Part shown: piece by piece, positions 8,194-17,776 of the stretch | Numbering within the stretch: position 1 is the stretch's first letter | Layout: every line of letters starts with the position of its first letter | NCBI GenBank assembly: GCA_002840905.1 | Contig: PHDD01000024.1 | Span: 1 to 55,500, forward strand | From: Bacteroidetes bacterium HGW-Bacteroidetes-4 | GTDB taxonomy: Bacteria; Bacteroidota; Bacteroidia; Bacteroidales; SZUA-534 | DNA length: 55,500 nucleotides | Direction: 5' to 3' | Program-made: the position numbers and the translations under genes | The notes under the pieces: model-generated | What the model was told of the DNA's origin: nothing | What the model saw: only the letters and a program-made list of their open reading frames with translations | Databases searched by the model: none

Positions 8194-8599
8194 TCTTGCG
8201 TTTGGATTTAAGGTTTACTTGGTTTACTCCGGCAATTGCCCCACCAAACAAGAAGTCGATGATGGTGCTTAGTTTGGTGGAGATACCACCGTTGATGCTG
8301 CTGACAAAGGCTATTTGCCAATCCTCCAGTTGGATGTTGCCAAAGATGAAATACTCCAGCATGAGCATGGTAAGGCCGCACCATGCCACCAGAAAGAAAA
8401 TGGCAAAGGTCTTTTGCAGCCAACTGTCCTTGGCATACATATCCCGTGCTGAATCCCTGTCGGTAATGGCCAGCTTGAAAAGCTCCATTTTCCCCTGAAG
8501 CTTTTCTTCCTGCGTGGTGAATATCTCATCAATGAGTTTCGTGCCTTCTTTGAGGGTTTCTGTCACCCCGGCATTGGTTAGTTTTCCAAATAGTCTCAT
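8177..8599 (-). CDS. Holin-like membrane protein (3TM/gene-transfer-release type)
   Basis: The 140-aa protein begins with an amphipathic region (about 1-60), then two clear membrane segments at about 66-88 (FAIFFLVAWCGLTMLMLEYF) and 110-130 (IDFLFGGAIAGV), and ends in a lysine-rich tail. This matches holins annotated for phage or gene-transfer-agent release. Its ATG overlaps the stop of the gene before it (TAATG) and it runs into the endolysin gene, the normal holin-lysin order. Confidence 0.65.
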   Translation of the reverse strand: MRLFGKLTNAGVTETLKEGTKLIDEIFTTQEEKLQGKMELFKLAITDRDSARDMYAKDSWLQKTFAIFFLVAWCGLTMLMLEYFIFGNIQLEDWQIAFVSSINGGISTKLSTIIDFLFGGAIAGVNQVNLKSKRKNEKDI

Positions 8600-8931
8600 T
8601 ATTTCTCTACGAATTTTAGAATGGTATCCAGCTTCTCATTGAGCTGCTTAATGGTTTGGTGGAACAGCTCCTTGCTGACGTAAATCTCCTTGGAGCTGTC
8701 CCGTAAATCGGATATGCGTTTGTGCAGGATGGCAAACTTGGTCTCACAGGCATCCATCTCTTTGGTCAGGTGCGAAATGTCCTTCTCCAGTAAATCGGTT
8801 TTGGCATTCACATTTTCCTTGGTGGCATTCTTGGTGATGGCATTGCGGATAAGGAATGAAATGACACCCACCACCAGCGACCCGGTGGTTCCTACGGTCA
8901 CCCAAAACAGTTTGACGGCTACTTCCTCCAT
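8599..8931 (-). CDS. Single-TM coiled-coil protein, lysis-cassette associated
   Basis: The 110-aa protein has one N-terminal membrane segment (about 5-27, FWVTVGTTGSLVVGVISFLI), then a long heptad-rich coiled coil with two cysteine-flanked turns. It resembles XhlA-type and other small lysis-associated proteins in shape, not clearly in sequence. It is immediately upstream of the holin-like gene and translationally coupled to it. A role in the lysis complex is inferred from position. Confidence 0.55.
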   Translation of the reverse strand: MEEVAVKLFWVTVGTTGSLVVGVISFLIRNAITKNATKENVNAKTDLLEKDISHLTKEMDACETKFAILHKRISDLRDSSKEIYVSKELFHQTIKQLNEKLDTILKFVEK

Positions 8932-8933
8932 GA

Positions 8934-9554
8934 CTAAAACATTTTAATGGTTTCGGTACTGCCGCCCGGAAAGCGGTTCTTTTCCATTGTGGCACTCTGG
9001 TTCTCGATGTGCATGATGGCATCCACGTCATGCTCCCAATCGCTTCCGCCTTTGGAGCTGCCGTCCCGGTTGGCTTTGAACACCAAAATGAAGGACGTTT
9101 CCGGGTACTGCTTTTTGAGTGCTTTGAACTCATCGGGCTTCATGCCTACGGTCTGGGTACTGTCGAGAAACACGGCATCATAACCCCGGAACTGCTTGGG
9201 GTTGTAGTCCTCCACAAAATGAATGGGACTGCCGATTTTTAAGCGCAACAACTTTTCCTGAAGTGAGCCTTTCACACCTTCCTCGTTGGAGACATACAAA
9301 GCATTCAACCCACCTTTGACCAGCTCATCGGCCAAGAGCATGGCCACGGAGCTTTTCCCGTTGAAGCGGTTGCCGTAAATCATCAGGTAAAAAGGCTTGT
9401 ATGGTTTGCCCAATAGCCTCCCGAACTTTCCCCCAATGGCGAAGGTGGAGAACTTCATCTTTGCTAACTGGTCAGCCGATACCACCTGTCCCGGAGAAAC
9501 CACATGACTTGTGGTTCCTGTTAACCCCTGTAAATCATTGCCACCCCTACGCAA
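8934..9554 (-). CDS. RecA/RadA-superfamily P-loop ATPase
   Basis: The 206-aa protein has Walker A GNRFNGKS at residues 61-68, LYVSNEE just after it (as in RadA and Sak4) and Walker B YDAVFLD ending at D131. Near the end FKANRDGSSKGG then WEHDVDAIMHIE matches the NR...kGs..HdvD region of RadA/DnaB-type ATPases. It could be a recombinase mediator or loader. In a tailless virus a single short ATPase of this size would also be the natural genome-packaging candidate, but I see no HerA-type signature. It lies 2 nt from the coiled-coil gene. Confidence 0.65.
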   Translation of the reverse strand: MRRGGNDLQGLTGTTSHVVSPGQVVSADQLAKMKFSTFAIGGKFGRLLGKPYKPFYLMIYGNRFNGKSSVAMLLADELVKGGLNALYVSNEEGVKGSLQEKLLRLKIGSPIHFVEDYNPKQFRGYDAVFLDSTQTVGMKPDEFKALKKQYPETSFILVFKANRDGSSKGGSDWEHDVDAIMHIENQSATMEKNRFPGGSTETIKMF

Positions 9555-9574
9555 GGGCTTGGTAGAAGTGGCTT

Positions 9575-10465
9575 TTACTTTCCCACTCCGGCAACTCCTT
9601 TCAGGCCGTTTAGTTGGATATTGGTCACCAACAGTTTGTCGCTGTCAAGGTAGTCCTCCAGATGTTTCTGCACTTGGTTCACCCGTTCGTAAGCATTGTC
9701 GCCTGAACTGACCTTACCGCTTTTCTTGGCGTTCTTGATACTGGCCAACAGGCGTTGCGCCTTTTGGATGGTGATGTTTCCATACAAGTTGATGAACCGC
9801 TTGATAAGGGCAATGGCCGGACTGACACCATAACTGTCCACAATGTTTTTCAGCTTGCTGTGCAAAGCATCCGGAATCTCAAAGGTGCAGGTCGAACCCA
9901 TCTGTTTGTAAGTACTGGCTAGGTCATTGCCGATTTTGCTGATTTCATCGGCATACTTGCTCGTTTTGCGGATGGTTTTTTCGGTGGCCGCCTTCTGGAT
10001 GACCTTGTAAAGAAGCGACACCTGCCGTTCGGAAACCTTTTGCCCGTGCATGGACAGATAGCGTTTGATAACCTTAATCTCCAAGGGCATCAACGCCACC
10101 TCGTTAGGCTTGCGCTTAATTTGTTTGGGTGCGGCCTTCTTCCGGGCTGTCGCTTTCCGGGTTGCAGTCTTTTTCTGGCGTGACTTGGAGGCCGTCTTCT
10201 TGCTTTCTGACTTTTGAGAGGCTTTCTTTGGCGACTTTTTGGAAGCCGTGGATTTCTTCTTGTCCGAAGCCTTCTTGGGTGCATCTTTCAGAAAGGGTTC
10301 CACAATGCGGAAGTGGTTATCCAGCATCTCCTTGATGTCCTTGTCATCGTTGTAGAACTCGGCAAAGGAGCTGAACTCCTTGTGCGCCTCCTGAGCAGCT
10401 TCGGGCAGTTTCTTGAAATCAATATTCTTTGTGGCTTCCTTGTAATTGGTTATTGTCAGTTTCAT
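9575..10465 (-). CDS. Lysine-rich, histone-tail-like protein with helical C-terminal domain
   Basis: The 296-aa protein has an acidic-to-neutral N-terminal helical part (1-60), then a low-complexity Lys/Ala/Ser/Thr stretch at about 63-118 that resembles H1-type tails (KKASQKSESKKTASKSRQKK), and a helical domain from about 120 to 290. It should bind nucleic acid. No enzyme motif is visible. It lies between the ATPase and the metallopeptidase genes, so genome condensation or protection of injected DNA is plausible but unproven. Confidence 0.6.
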   Translation of the reverse strand: MKLTITNYKEATKNIDFKKLPEAAQEAHKEFSSFAEFYNDDKDIKEMLDNHFRIVEPFLKDAPKKASDKKKSTASKKSPKKASQKSESKKTASKSRQKKTATRKATARKKAAPKQIKRKPNEVALMPLEIKVIKRYLSMHGQKVSERQVSLLYKVIQKAATEKTIRKTSKYADEISKIGNDLASTYKQMGSTCTFEIPDALHSKLKNIVDSYGVSPAIALIKRFINLYGNITIQKAQRLLASIKNAKKSGKVSSGDNAYERVNQVQKHLEDYLDSDKLLVTNIQLNGLKGVAGVGK

Positions 10466-10499
10466 GCTGTATGATATTAAGTTCTAACACGTTTACATA

Positions 10500-12518
10500 T
10501 TATTCGCTGCCCTTGGAAAGGGCTTGTTTTTGCTTGATGATAATGGCCTTAGCCCGTATTTTGGCCAGCTTCAGCTTGCGCTCTTTACCGACAATCACCC
10601 CTTTATTGACCTTTCCCTCTTGGTTTAGGTCGATGTACTCATCGGCTCGTTGGGTGGTGAATGGGGTAAAGGATTTGACGGAGAGGTGACTTTTCATGGA
10701 AGCTATCAGGTGGTCGAAGCATTTGTTGATGCACGCCCGTTCCTTGCCTTGCGGATAGACCGGGAAGCCAAATAAGCTTCCCGAAACAAGATAGTTGTTC
10801 ACCCGGCCTTGCTCTTTGAGCTTATCGGCCACATAACACTCAAAGCTCCGGGCAAACATTTCGGCGATGTTGCTCCAATAGGAACCTTGCAGCTTTGAAT
10901 GGTAATACAGGAAACTGTCCGTTGGCTTTTTGCCTTTGGTGTCGTCCTGATGGTAGCTGACCATCGTCCCCTCGATGTGGTAATACCCAAAGCGAAGCAT
11001 GGCTACCATTCCGGCCATGCTTTTAAGCAGGGGGCTGTCCGGGATATGGTTTTTCAGGTTGTACTCCATCTCACTGATGAAATAATCCCAGCTCATAGAG
11101 GAGCGTGAACTGGTCAGGTATTTGCGCCTGCTGCCAAACTTATCCATCAACAGGTCTAGGTACTGCTCGGAGCGCAAGGCTGGTTTGGTCAATGCAAAAC
11201 CATTCAGATAATGGTCGAAGAAATGCCCCCATTCGTGGGCTACCGAACCATCCCCGTTGCGCTTGGTCAGGTTGATGAGCTGGCGTGTGGGGTAATAGGT
11301 GGCCATCGCTTTACCGCCCCGGCCAAAAGCCCCGAAGGCAATGGCAAGATTTTCATTGATGGAGAGGTTGATGTCCAACACCTCGCACAAATCCACGATG
11401 GCCGCCACAAAATGCCGGATGTGTTCCTGCGCTTCATTATCCTTCACATAGTTGCCCAATGTGAGCGATTTGAAATGCAGCTTTTCAATAACCGTCTTTT
11501 CATCCGCCTCCTCAATCAACAATCCCCCGGTGCGCTTGATGTAGGCCAAGGGTACGGCCTCCATCTTGGGCTTGGAGCTGCTTTGGGTGGTGGCTGTTTT
11601 CTTGATGTTCGCCCATGACCAGTCTGGTGCAAATTCCTTATTGGGGAACTCTTCTTTCTTTTGGTTGAACTCCTTTTGGTGGTCGCCAATAAACCGGGTA
11701 CACACCTGCGTGACATACTGGACGTACTGCTCCACGGTGCGAACACTACTGAGCATACCGCCCCGAAAGGTCAGGTCATTCGCCCGGTGCTGCCTCATGT
11801 CCGCCTCGGAGATTATCTGCTTGGCCGAATCAATGCAACGTTGCTGGCGTTCGATAATCCGGTCGTAATACGCTTTTAGGTTGTTGTAGTGAGGCAAGGC
11901 TCTTTCTTTGGAGATGCCTGAATATCTTCGTGCATCAATCAACGTTTGCTTGGCTGCACCCACACCGTTGCCATAGCCATACATCACAAATACCAGATTG
12001 CGGAGTTGCTTTCCGAACAGCATCCCGAAGTCTGTATTAGGTACGATTTGCCCATCGGTAGCGATGGGCAAGAGCTTCTTTAAGTCTTCAATGGTCACGG
12101 CCTCGTTGAAGACGGTATTGAAAGCCTCAGCCATTTTCACGTATTGCTCCCGTGCCAGCTTGGTATTGGCATGGGGTGTGGCCGGGAATGCTTGACGAAG
12201 CTTTACCTTTAAAAAAGCGCACCCCGAATCCGTTCCGTTTTCCTTCTCCAGTTGTGGGTCAACCTTTGGAAAAACCTTGTCTTTTTTCACCAGCTCGATG
12301 GCCGTGGCCTCGTCCTGTTCGATGCTTTGCAGGTCGCTGGAGCTGATGAGCTTGCTGTACATGGCCTGTTCCTTGCGTGAGCCATGCACCCGTTTTCCGG
12401 CATCCTTGTATTGACGGTTCTTTTGCTTCTCCTGCAAGGCCTTTTCCACTTCATCCTCAATACCACGAAGTTCAGGAAAGCGGTCAGTGCGGAGCTGAAT
12501 CTTCTTTGCCTTACTCAT
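10500..12518 (-). CDS. LPD1-like polyvalent protein with HEWGH zinc metallopeptidase domain
   Basis: The 672-aa protein carries a zinc-peptidase motif HEWGH at residues 428-432 followed by FFDHYLNG, as in large polyvalent-protein-associated LPD1 domains of phages and conjugative elements. Upstream, FGAFGRGGKAMATYYPT leads into the site, and downstream SNIAEMFARSFECYV supplies a likely third ligand. Such proteins are thought to enter the host with the DNA and counter host factors. Its last residues (653-665) are KIRAKAIIIKQKQ, a motif repeated in the next two proteins. It overlaps the helicase gene by 4 nt. Confidence 0.75.
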   Translation of the reverse strand: MSKAKKIQLRTDRFPELRGIEDEVEKALQEKQKNRQYKDAGKRVHGSRKEQAMYSKLISSSDLQSIEQDEATAIELVKKDKVFPKVDPQLEKENGTDSGCAFLKVKLRQAFPATPHANTKLAREQYVKMAEAFNTVFNEAVTIEDLKKLLPIATDGQIVPNTDFGMLFGKQLRNLVFVMYGYGNGVGAAKQTLIDARRYSGISKERALPHYNNLKAYYDRIIERQQRCIDSAKQIISEADMRQHRANDLTFRGGMLSSVRTVEQYVQYVTQVCTRFIGDHQKEFNQKKEEFPNKEFAPDWSWANIKKTATTQSSSKPKMEAVPLAYIKRTGGLLIEEADEKTVIEKLHFKSLTLGNYVKDNEAQEHIRHFVAAIVDLCEVLDINLSINENLAIAFGAFGRGGKAMATYYPTRQLINLTKRNGDGSVAHEWGHFFDHYLNGFALTKPALRSEQYLDLLMDKFGSRRKYLTSSRSSMSWDYFISEMEYNLKNHIPDSPLLKSMAGMVAMLRFGYYHIEGTMVSYHQDDTKGKKPTDSFLYYHSKLQGSYWSNIAEMFARSFECYVADKLKEQGRVNNYLVSGSLFGFPVYPQGKERACINKCFDHLIASMKSHLSVKSFTPFTTQRADEYIDLNQEGKVNKGVIVGKERKLKLAKIRAKAIIIKQKQALSKGSE

Positions 12519-15500
12519 AGGATGGTCTTGATTTTAGGATGGGAACCCAACCCTGCCACGTTGCGCATCTGCTTTTGTAGAATCAGGATGGCTTTAGCCC
12601 TGAGCTTGACCAACTTTAATACTTTGGTCTTATCCTCGTTGTCCGCTTTGCTTTTCTGAAAACCTTGCTTTTGTTTGGCCAGTCGCTCAGGAAACTCCTT
12701 TTTATCCAGCTCGAACAGTTCCATTGCCTCCTTGGTCAGGCTGTCCACGGTGTCAGTTCGGGCTGAACCTTTTTCAAGGTATTCATCGAAGTAATGCCGG
12801 GGTATCTTCACCGAAAGGCTGAACCGTTCCCCAAAGATTTGCAACAGCTTGGGCATGTTGCTTTCCGTCACCGAAGCTTTCATGTTGCCGGAGACCATTT
12901 CAAAGCCGTCCCGGTTGTTGACCAGAAGCTTTACCACATCCTTATCGGTGTAAATGGGAATGTGGCTCTTGGTCTTGGGCATGATAACTTGGAAGTTGCC
13001 ATCGTAATGGCGCACGATGCTGATTTTGTTTTCGGTGTTGATGGCCGCACCGCTGCGAAGGCTCATGATGTGCTTTTGCAGCTTGGCAATGGGAGCCACT
13101 ACATAAGCATTGGCTTTGGAATCGCCATTGTCTGGCGACCATGCCTCGCTCATCAGAATGCCTTTTTGAACCCCTTTGCCCTTGGTGGTATAACTCACCA
13201 GCTTACCGGAAAAGTCAGCCGAACCTTGCAGAATGTTGCCCGTGACGATGTAGCGGATTTGTCGGTCAGAGGTGTAGGCTTTGATGGCTTCGTCCCAACG
13301 GTTAATCAGGTTTTCCTTTTGGGAGGTGGTGAGCTGAAAACTTCTGGCCTGAATGCGCTCAATCTCCTTGGCCGTGTCACCCGAAGCCGGAAGGACAATG
13401 TATTTACGGCTGTCGGCAATGGCAAAGCGAAGCTTCACCGCTGACGGTGCATACGGGTTTTTGCGTTTGGGATTGATGTCGAAGCCTAGGAAGATGCAAT
13501 AGGAATTGTCGCTACTGTCGGCCTCAAAACTCAATGCCGGGTAGAAATAACCATGCCCGGTACGAAAGAAACGAAAGAAGCTATTGAGATAGTTTTTGCG
13601 GTTCTCGCTCTGGGTATGTGTCCGGGAAATGGCTTCCTGTTTGGCCGTTTCAAGTTCCTCGGTGCGTTCGGCCAAGTGTGCGTTCTGGGCGGCCTTGTCA
13701 AATACCGGAATCTTCTGGAACGACTTTTCATTGACAATATCCGCAACCAGCTCCTTGTATTTGGTCTCAATTTCCTTTAAGTCCTCGTTGAGTTTGGCCT
13801 GAACATGCTTTTCGTGGCCTTGGATGATTTCTTCAGCTATGGCATCGGTGTCTTTTCCTTCCAGATGTTTCTGGATGAGCTTTTCCAGTTCTGCTTTGCC
13901 ATAAGGTTTCTTTAAAACATTGCACTCGCATTTTTCCAGAAAGGTATCGTTCCCAAATACCGAACGGCCACCTTTCCCGGCAATCACCACTCTGCGGTCT
14001 AAAGTCTCTGCTTTCAGGTCTAAGACTTCCACCTCAAGGTCATACTCGCCAGATTGTTTGAGGTACTCCACATAGTCGTTGTACCGCTCAATCACCTCTC
14101 CGTAAAACTTCTCCTGTTCCTTCACCGACAACACGGCCACACGCCCGGTCACTTTGGAAGCATCGCCTTCGGATGGCGTTTCATCACCGTCCTTGCCTTC
14201 AAATTTCAAGGGGTTGTCCAAGGCTTTGTTCAGCTCCGGGTTTTCCAGCATGTACTGGCGGACTACCTTGTCTCCGTACTTATTCAGGAAGTCATCCGAT
14301 TCCAGTTGCGACTTGCTGTTTTTCTGGTTGGAGGTGGTATTGGCATCCAGCGATTTGAGCTTCTTTTTGAGCATCATCATAAACCGCTTCTGTGCCGGGA
14401 TGGATGAGATGATGTAGTCGTAAATCGGCTTCATGATTTGCCCGGTGCGGTTGATGCGGCCACGCTTCTGTATTTCGGTATTGATGTTCAGCTCCGGCTG
14501 GAGGATTATCATCACCCGTTGCTTCACCTTTTCTGCCGGAACCTTATCGGTGACAATGGCATGAGCCGATGCCCCGGTGGAACCGGATTGGTTGATGAGC
14601 AAACAGTCTATTTCGTTATCGTTGAACTGGCGAAACAGGCTGGCCGTGTTCTCTTTTTTGCGGTTCAACACTAAGGCAGTGGTATTGCCTTTCTTTGTGG
14701 AGTTGTACTGCACACAAAGCTTGCGCCCGGTTACTTCGCCCACCGAATACCCGGCTTCCCGAATTTTCTGGATAATCAAATCCAATGGACTGATGGTAAT
14801 TCCGGTAGATGCTTTCTCGATGCGTTTTAGAATATCCCGGTAAGCAAATTGGGCATCTTTCGAAAGGTCGGAGATGTTGAATGTCTTGCCTTCGCTCTGG
14901 CCGTCAATGTCCTTTTCGGTGTAGCGAAGCACACTGTCCAGACCTTTCTCCAGCACAATGGAGAAATCACCGTTAATAATGTCATCCGGCTTGGCCATGT
15001 CCTCCAAGAAACTGCCCATTGTGGAGGCAAAGGCAATCACTGGCTTTTTGCCTTCCTTCAACCGCCTGATGGCATGTTCGGCCACGTCTTCGGCATTGAG
15101 ACTGAAAAGAAGCTGGTTAATCACGTTGAACACCTTGGAGAAATAGGGAATGTTGTCAACCCCGGCTTTCTCGGTTCCTTTGCGTGTCTCCACTTCCTTG
15201 CTTTCGGCTGCGGCAATCTTATCGAGCTGCTCCACCTGTTTGTTGATGTACTTTTCCTGAAAGCCGATGATGTCCCGGATGATGGAAGTTATCTTATCAG
15301 CGGTATCGGCTTGTTGGGCTGCCTTCTCTTTCAGCTCGATGTAGTTGACTTCCACACCTTCAAAGGAGCGTTCCCTGCGAATCATCTGACCTTCGGAAAC
15401 CAACTGTGCGGCCAATATCTCTTGTAAGGCCACACCGCCCTTGGTGATTGCTTCCACCAAATCCTCGCTGGTCATGTTGGCATCGCTCATGGAGGTCTTT

Positions 15501-16462
15501 TGCGCATAGATGGGCATGTTGTCAGGCCGCTTGGCAAAGGTGGCTGACAGGAAACAAACCCCTTTGGTCTGGCGAAGTACATCCTGCATAAACTCACCTG
15601 TATTGGAGCTGCCCGAAGCGTTGTGCGCTTCGTCCATAATGATGATGTTACCACCGGAAACGGCACTCAAAAACTGCTGTTTGGCTGGCTTCTTGGGCTG
15701 GTTGAACTGCGAATAGGTGGCACACACAAAGTTGTAACTGCCCGGCACGTTCTGGTTGTTGATGATTCTGTCCTGTGTGGGCTTTTCCGGTGCTGAATAG
15801 ACCACTTCACCGCTTTTGTCCATGATGTTGGTCTTGCTCTCCTTGGCATTGACGATGAACGGCACAAGGGCGGAGCTGCCAATGTCGGAGAGGTCACGGT
15901 ACAAATCCGTAAACAGGTTGGGCTTTTCGGAAAGGAACACTGGCTGCAAGCCTTGTTTCACGCCATAGCGGATGAGGGCGGCTGCGGTTCTGCCTTTGCC
16001 AATCCCGGTCTGGTCGCCCACGATGATACCCTGATGGCGTTTTTCAATATTGTAGATAGCCAGTGAAACCGCATCAATCTGCTCACAACTCAAGGCTTTC
16101 ACCAGTTCATCATTGGAGTAATCCAACTTTCCGGCTACGTAATCGAATAGCGGCTGACCGATGCTCTTTTTGATTTTACGGATGGCAATGTGCATCTCAT
16201 GTCCCATGCTGTCAGGTACGGTGGTATCGAGAATAAACCCTTTTTCGGCTGCCGGGATATAGGCCATGCCCAACCCTTTGTGACCAAGCATCCCTTGCAG
16301 GTATTCATGTTCGTTTTGCGCCAACTTCTTGGAGCGGACAAAGCTCTTGTTGTCCTTGGTCGAAAAGCCCAATTCAACCAACCGGGAGCCAACGTGTCGG
16401 GGTGGCTTTTGGTTGAATTTGATGGTAATGCTTTGCTTTTGAAATAAAATATTCGACTTCAT
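12515..16462 (-). CDS. Strawberry-notch (SNO) family superfamily 2 helicase
   Basis: This very large (1315 aa) DNA-dependent ATPase has Walker A GDQTGIGKGR at 149-158, DEAH at 277-280 followed by NASGSSNTGEF, the SNO signature LSATFAKRPDNMP, and motif VI RGRINRTGQ near residue 670. Such helicases are common on phages and mobile elements and probably remodel incoming DNA or replication forks. A long C-terminal region (about 720-1280) has no domain I can name. Residues 1286-1298, KLRAKAILILQKQ, match motifs in the flanking proteins. It lies 3 nt after the methylase gene. Confidence 0.88.
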   Translation of the reverse strand: MKSNILFQKQSITIKFNQKPPRHVGSRLVELGFSTKDNKSFVRSKKLAQNEHEYLQGMLGHKGLGMAYIPAAEKGFILDTTVPDSMGHEMHIAIRKIKKSIGQPLFDYVAGKLDYSNDELVKALSCEQIDAVSLAIYNIEKRHQGIIVGDQTGIGKGRTAAALIRYGVKQGLQPVFLSEKPNLFTDLYRDLSDIGSSALVPFIVNAKESKTNIMDKSGEVVYSAPEKPTQDRIINNQNVPGSYNFVCATYSQFNQPKKPAKQQFLSAVSGGNIIIMDEAHNASGSSNTGEFMQDVLRQTKGVCFLSATFAKRPDNMPIYAQKTSMSDANMTSEDLVEAITKGGVALQEILAAQLVSEGQMIRRERSFEGVEVNYIELKEKAAQQADTADKITSIIRDIIGFQEKYINKQVEQLDKIAAAESKEVETRKGTEKAGVDNIPYFSKVFNVINQLLFSLNAEDVAEHAIRRLKEGKKPVIAFASTMGSFLEDMAKPDDIINGDFSIVLEKGLDSVLRYTEKDIDGQSEGKTFNISDLSKDAQFAYRDILKRIEKASTGITISPLDLIIQKIREAGYSVGEVTGRKLCVQYNSTKKGNTTALVLNRKKENTASLFRQFNDNEIDCLLINQSGSTGASAHAIVTDKVPAEKVKQRVMIILQPELNINTEIQKRGRINRTGQIMKPIYDYIISSIPAQKRFMMMLKKKLKSLDANTTSNQKNSKSQLESDDFLNKYGDKVVRQYMLENPELNKALDNPLKFEGKDGDETPSEGDASKVTGRVAVLSVKEQEKFYGEVIERYNDYVEYLKQSGEYDLEVEVLDLKAETLDRRVVIAGKGGRSVFGNDTFLEKCECNVLKKPYGKAELEKLIQKHLEGKDTDAIAEEIIQGHEKHVQAKLNEDLKEIETKYKELVADIVNEKSFQKIPVFDKAAQNAHLAERTEELETAKQEAISRTHTQSENRKNYLNSFFRFFRTGHGYFYPALSFEADSSDNSYCIFLGFDINPKRKNPYAPSAVKLRFAIADSRKYIVLPASGDTAKEIERIQARSFQLTTSQKENLINRWDEAIKAYTSDRQIRYIVTGNILQGSADFSGKLVSYTTKGKGVQKGILMSEAWSPDNGDSKANAYVVAPIAKLQKHIMSLRSGAAINTENKISIVRHYDGNFQVIMPKTKSHIPIYTDKDVVKLLVNNRDGFEMVSGNMKASVTESNMPKLLQIFGERFSLSVKIPRHYFDEYLEKGSARTDTVDSLTKEAMELFELDKKEFPERLAKQKQGFQKSKADNEDKTKVLKLVKLRAKAILILQKQMRNVAGLGSHPKIKTIL

Positions 16463-16465
16463 AGC

Positions 16466-17776
16466 TTAGGAGTGTTTAAAATATTTGGTGGCATCGGCCT
16501 TGCGCTTGAACAGCTCGCTTTTCATGCGAATGTTCCGAACCTTTCCTTTGAAGAAATCATCGTATTCAATCATCCCGTTGGGGAGCTTCTTCACAAGGAT
16601 GATGTCGCCTTTAACCTCAGTCCAGAACTCATCTTTTCTGGCACGGAGACCGCCCAAGGATTGTTGTTTCTGCTTGAGCAGGATAGCCTTTGCCCGAAGT
16701 TTCATTTTTGTCATGTCGTTGCTGGTTGATTTGTCCAAGCCCACCCGTTCCCATAGTTCATCGTGGGTGTTGACCACGGTTTTTAGAGACGCATTGCCAT
16801 GCGTCTTTACAAGTGGGGCTGCCCCTTCGGGTTTGTCTTTTGCCCCGTTGATAAGAATCAATCTGGTATTGATGGAAGTCCCCTGACGGGAATAGAGCTT
16901 TTTGCCGTTGATGGGAATGATGTCATCCACATTGTAAAAATGGTAGAGGTAGTTCAGGAAAATGCGGTTATGCCCGGCTGTCACCCGTCCCTGTTCGTCC
17001 CAAGTGGTGTGGCCACCGATGATGATGGCGGCACGGCCATCGTCCTTCATGCAGCGCAAAGCGGCCAGACACATGGCATGTTCCATCCGCTTAATCCGGA
17101 AGTTGCCAAACAGGATGGGTTCAGATAATGCACCAAAAGGCGGATTGGTCACCACACCATCAAACTTTTGACGAAAAGCATAGGGCGGTTGCAAGGCATC
17201 CCAACTGCTGACCGTGGCAAAAGGCTGGTCTTGTAGATTGCTCAAGCGCACATCATCCAGCTCGTTCACATAGGTCTGGTGGTATGGCAAGGCTATGGTC
17301 AACAATCCGTTTCCTGCCGATGGCTCCAGATAGAGTGGTTCCTGATGGCTGCGCTCCGGTTGCAAATGGGCATTGCCTACTATCTTGGCGTTTTTGTCGC
17401 CCTTGACAATGTTCTTAAACGCCTTGTAGCCACTCAGCCCATCTTGTTTCAATACATAGCTGGAAGCCAGAAACGAAATGGGTGCAGGCGTGGAATATTG
17501 CTGCATCAGCACGCTCATGCTGGTTCGCATGGAGAGGTTGACCTGCGACTGGTAAAGGGCTACAATATCCAGATACTTCTCATAGGTGGTCAGGGAGCTG
17601 TCGTGGGCAATCTCACGGGCATTGAGTACAATGGCCAGCTCAGTGAACTCCTTAACCAAGTTTTTGTTGGTGATACCAAACCCCTTGGCAAGGCTTTCAA
17701 TGGTGGTCTTGGAATGCCTTTGACCTGCTTTTAGTTCTTCCCGAACCTTGGATATGTAACCGTTTTTATCAGTCAT
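16466..17776 (-). CDS. N6-adenine DNA methyltransferase, solitary
   Basis: The class I SAM-dependent methylase has EPSAGNG at residues 151-157 (SAM binding) and NPPF at 211-214 (catalysis on adenine). There is no restriction partner nearby, so it likely protects the element's own DNA or times a step. Residues 359-371, KLRAKAILLKQKQ, repeat the motif at the ends of the helicase and metallopeptidase. Here the motif is followed by a small basic beta-rich domain (about 375-436). The gene overlaps the spike gene by 8 nt. Confidence 0.85.
   Translation of the reverse strand: MTDKNGYISKVREELKAGQRHSKTTIESLAKGFGITNKNLVKEFTELAIVLNAREIAHDSSLTTYEKYLDIVALYQSQVNLSMRTSMSVLMQQYSTPAPISFLASSYVLKQDGLSGYKAFKNIVKGDKNAKIVGNAHLQPERSHQEPLYLEPSAGNGLLTIALPYHQTYVNELDDVRLSNLQDQPFATVSSWDALQPPYAFRQKFDGVVTNPPFGALSEPILFGNFRIKRMEHAMCLAALRCMKDDGRAAIIIGGHTTWDEQGRVTAGHNRIFLNYLYHFYNVDDIIPINGKKLYSRQGTSINTRLILINGAKDKPEGAAPLVKTHGNASLKTVVNTHDELWERVGLDKSTSNDMTKMKLRAKAILLKQKQQSLGGLRARKDEFWTEVKGDIILVKKLPNGMIEYDDFFKGKVRNIRMKSELFKRKADATKYFKHS

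Noticed and set aside
8208-8532. Several overlapping ORFs on both strands over the lysis genes
   Set aside because: Shadow frames of the GC-richer coding DNA, low-complexity translations, no conserved pattern.
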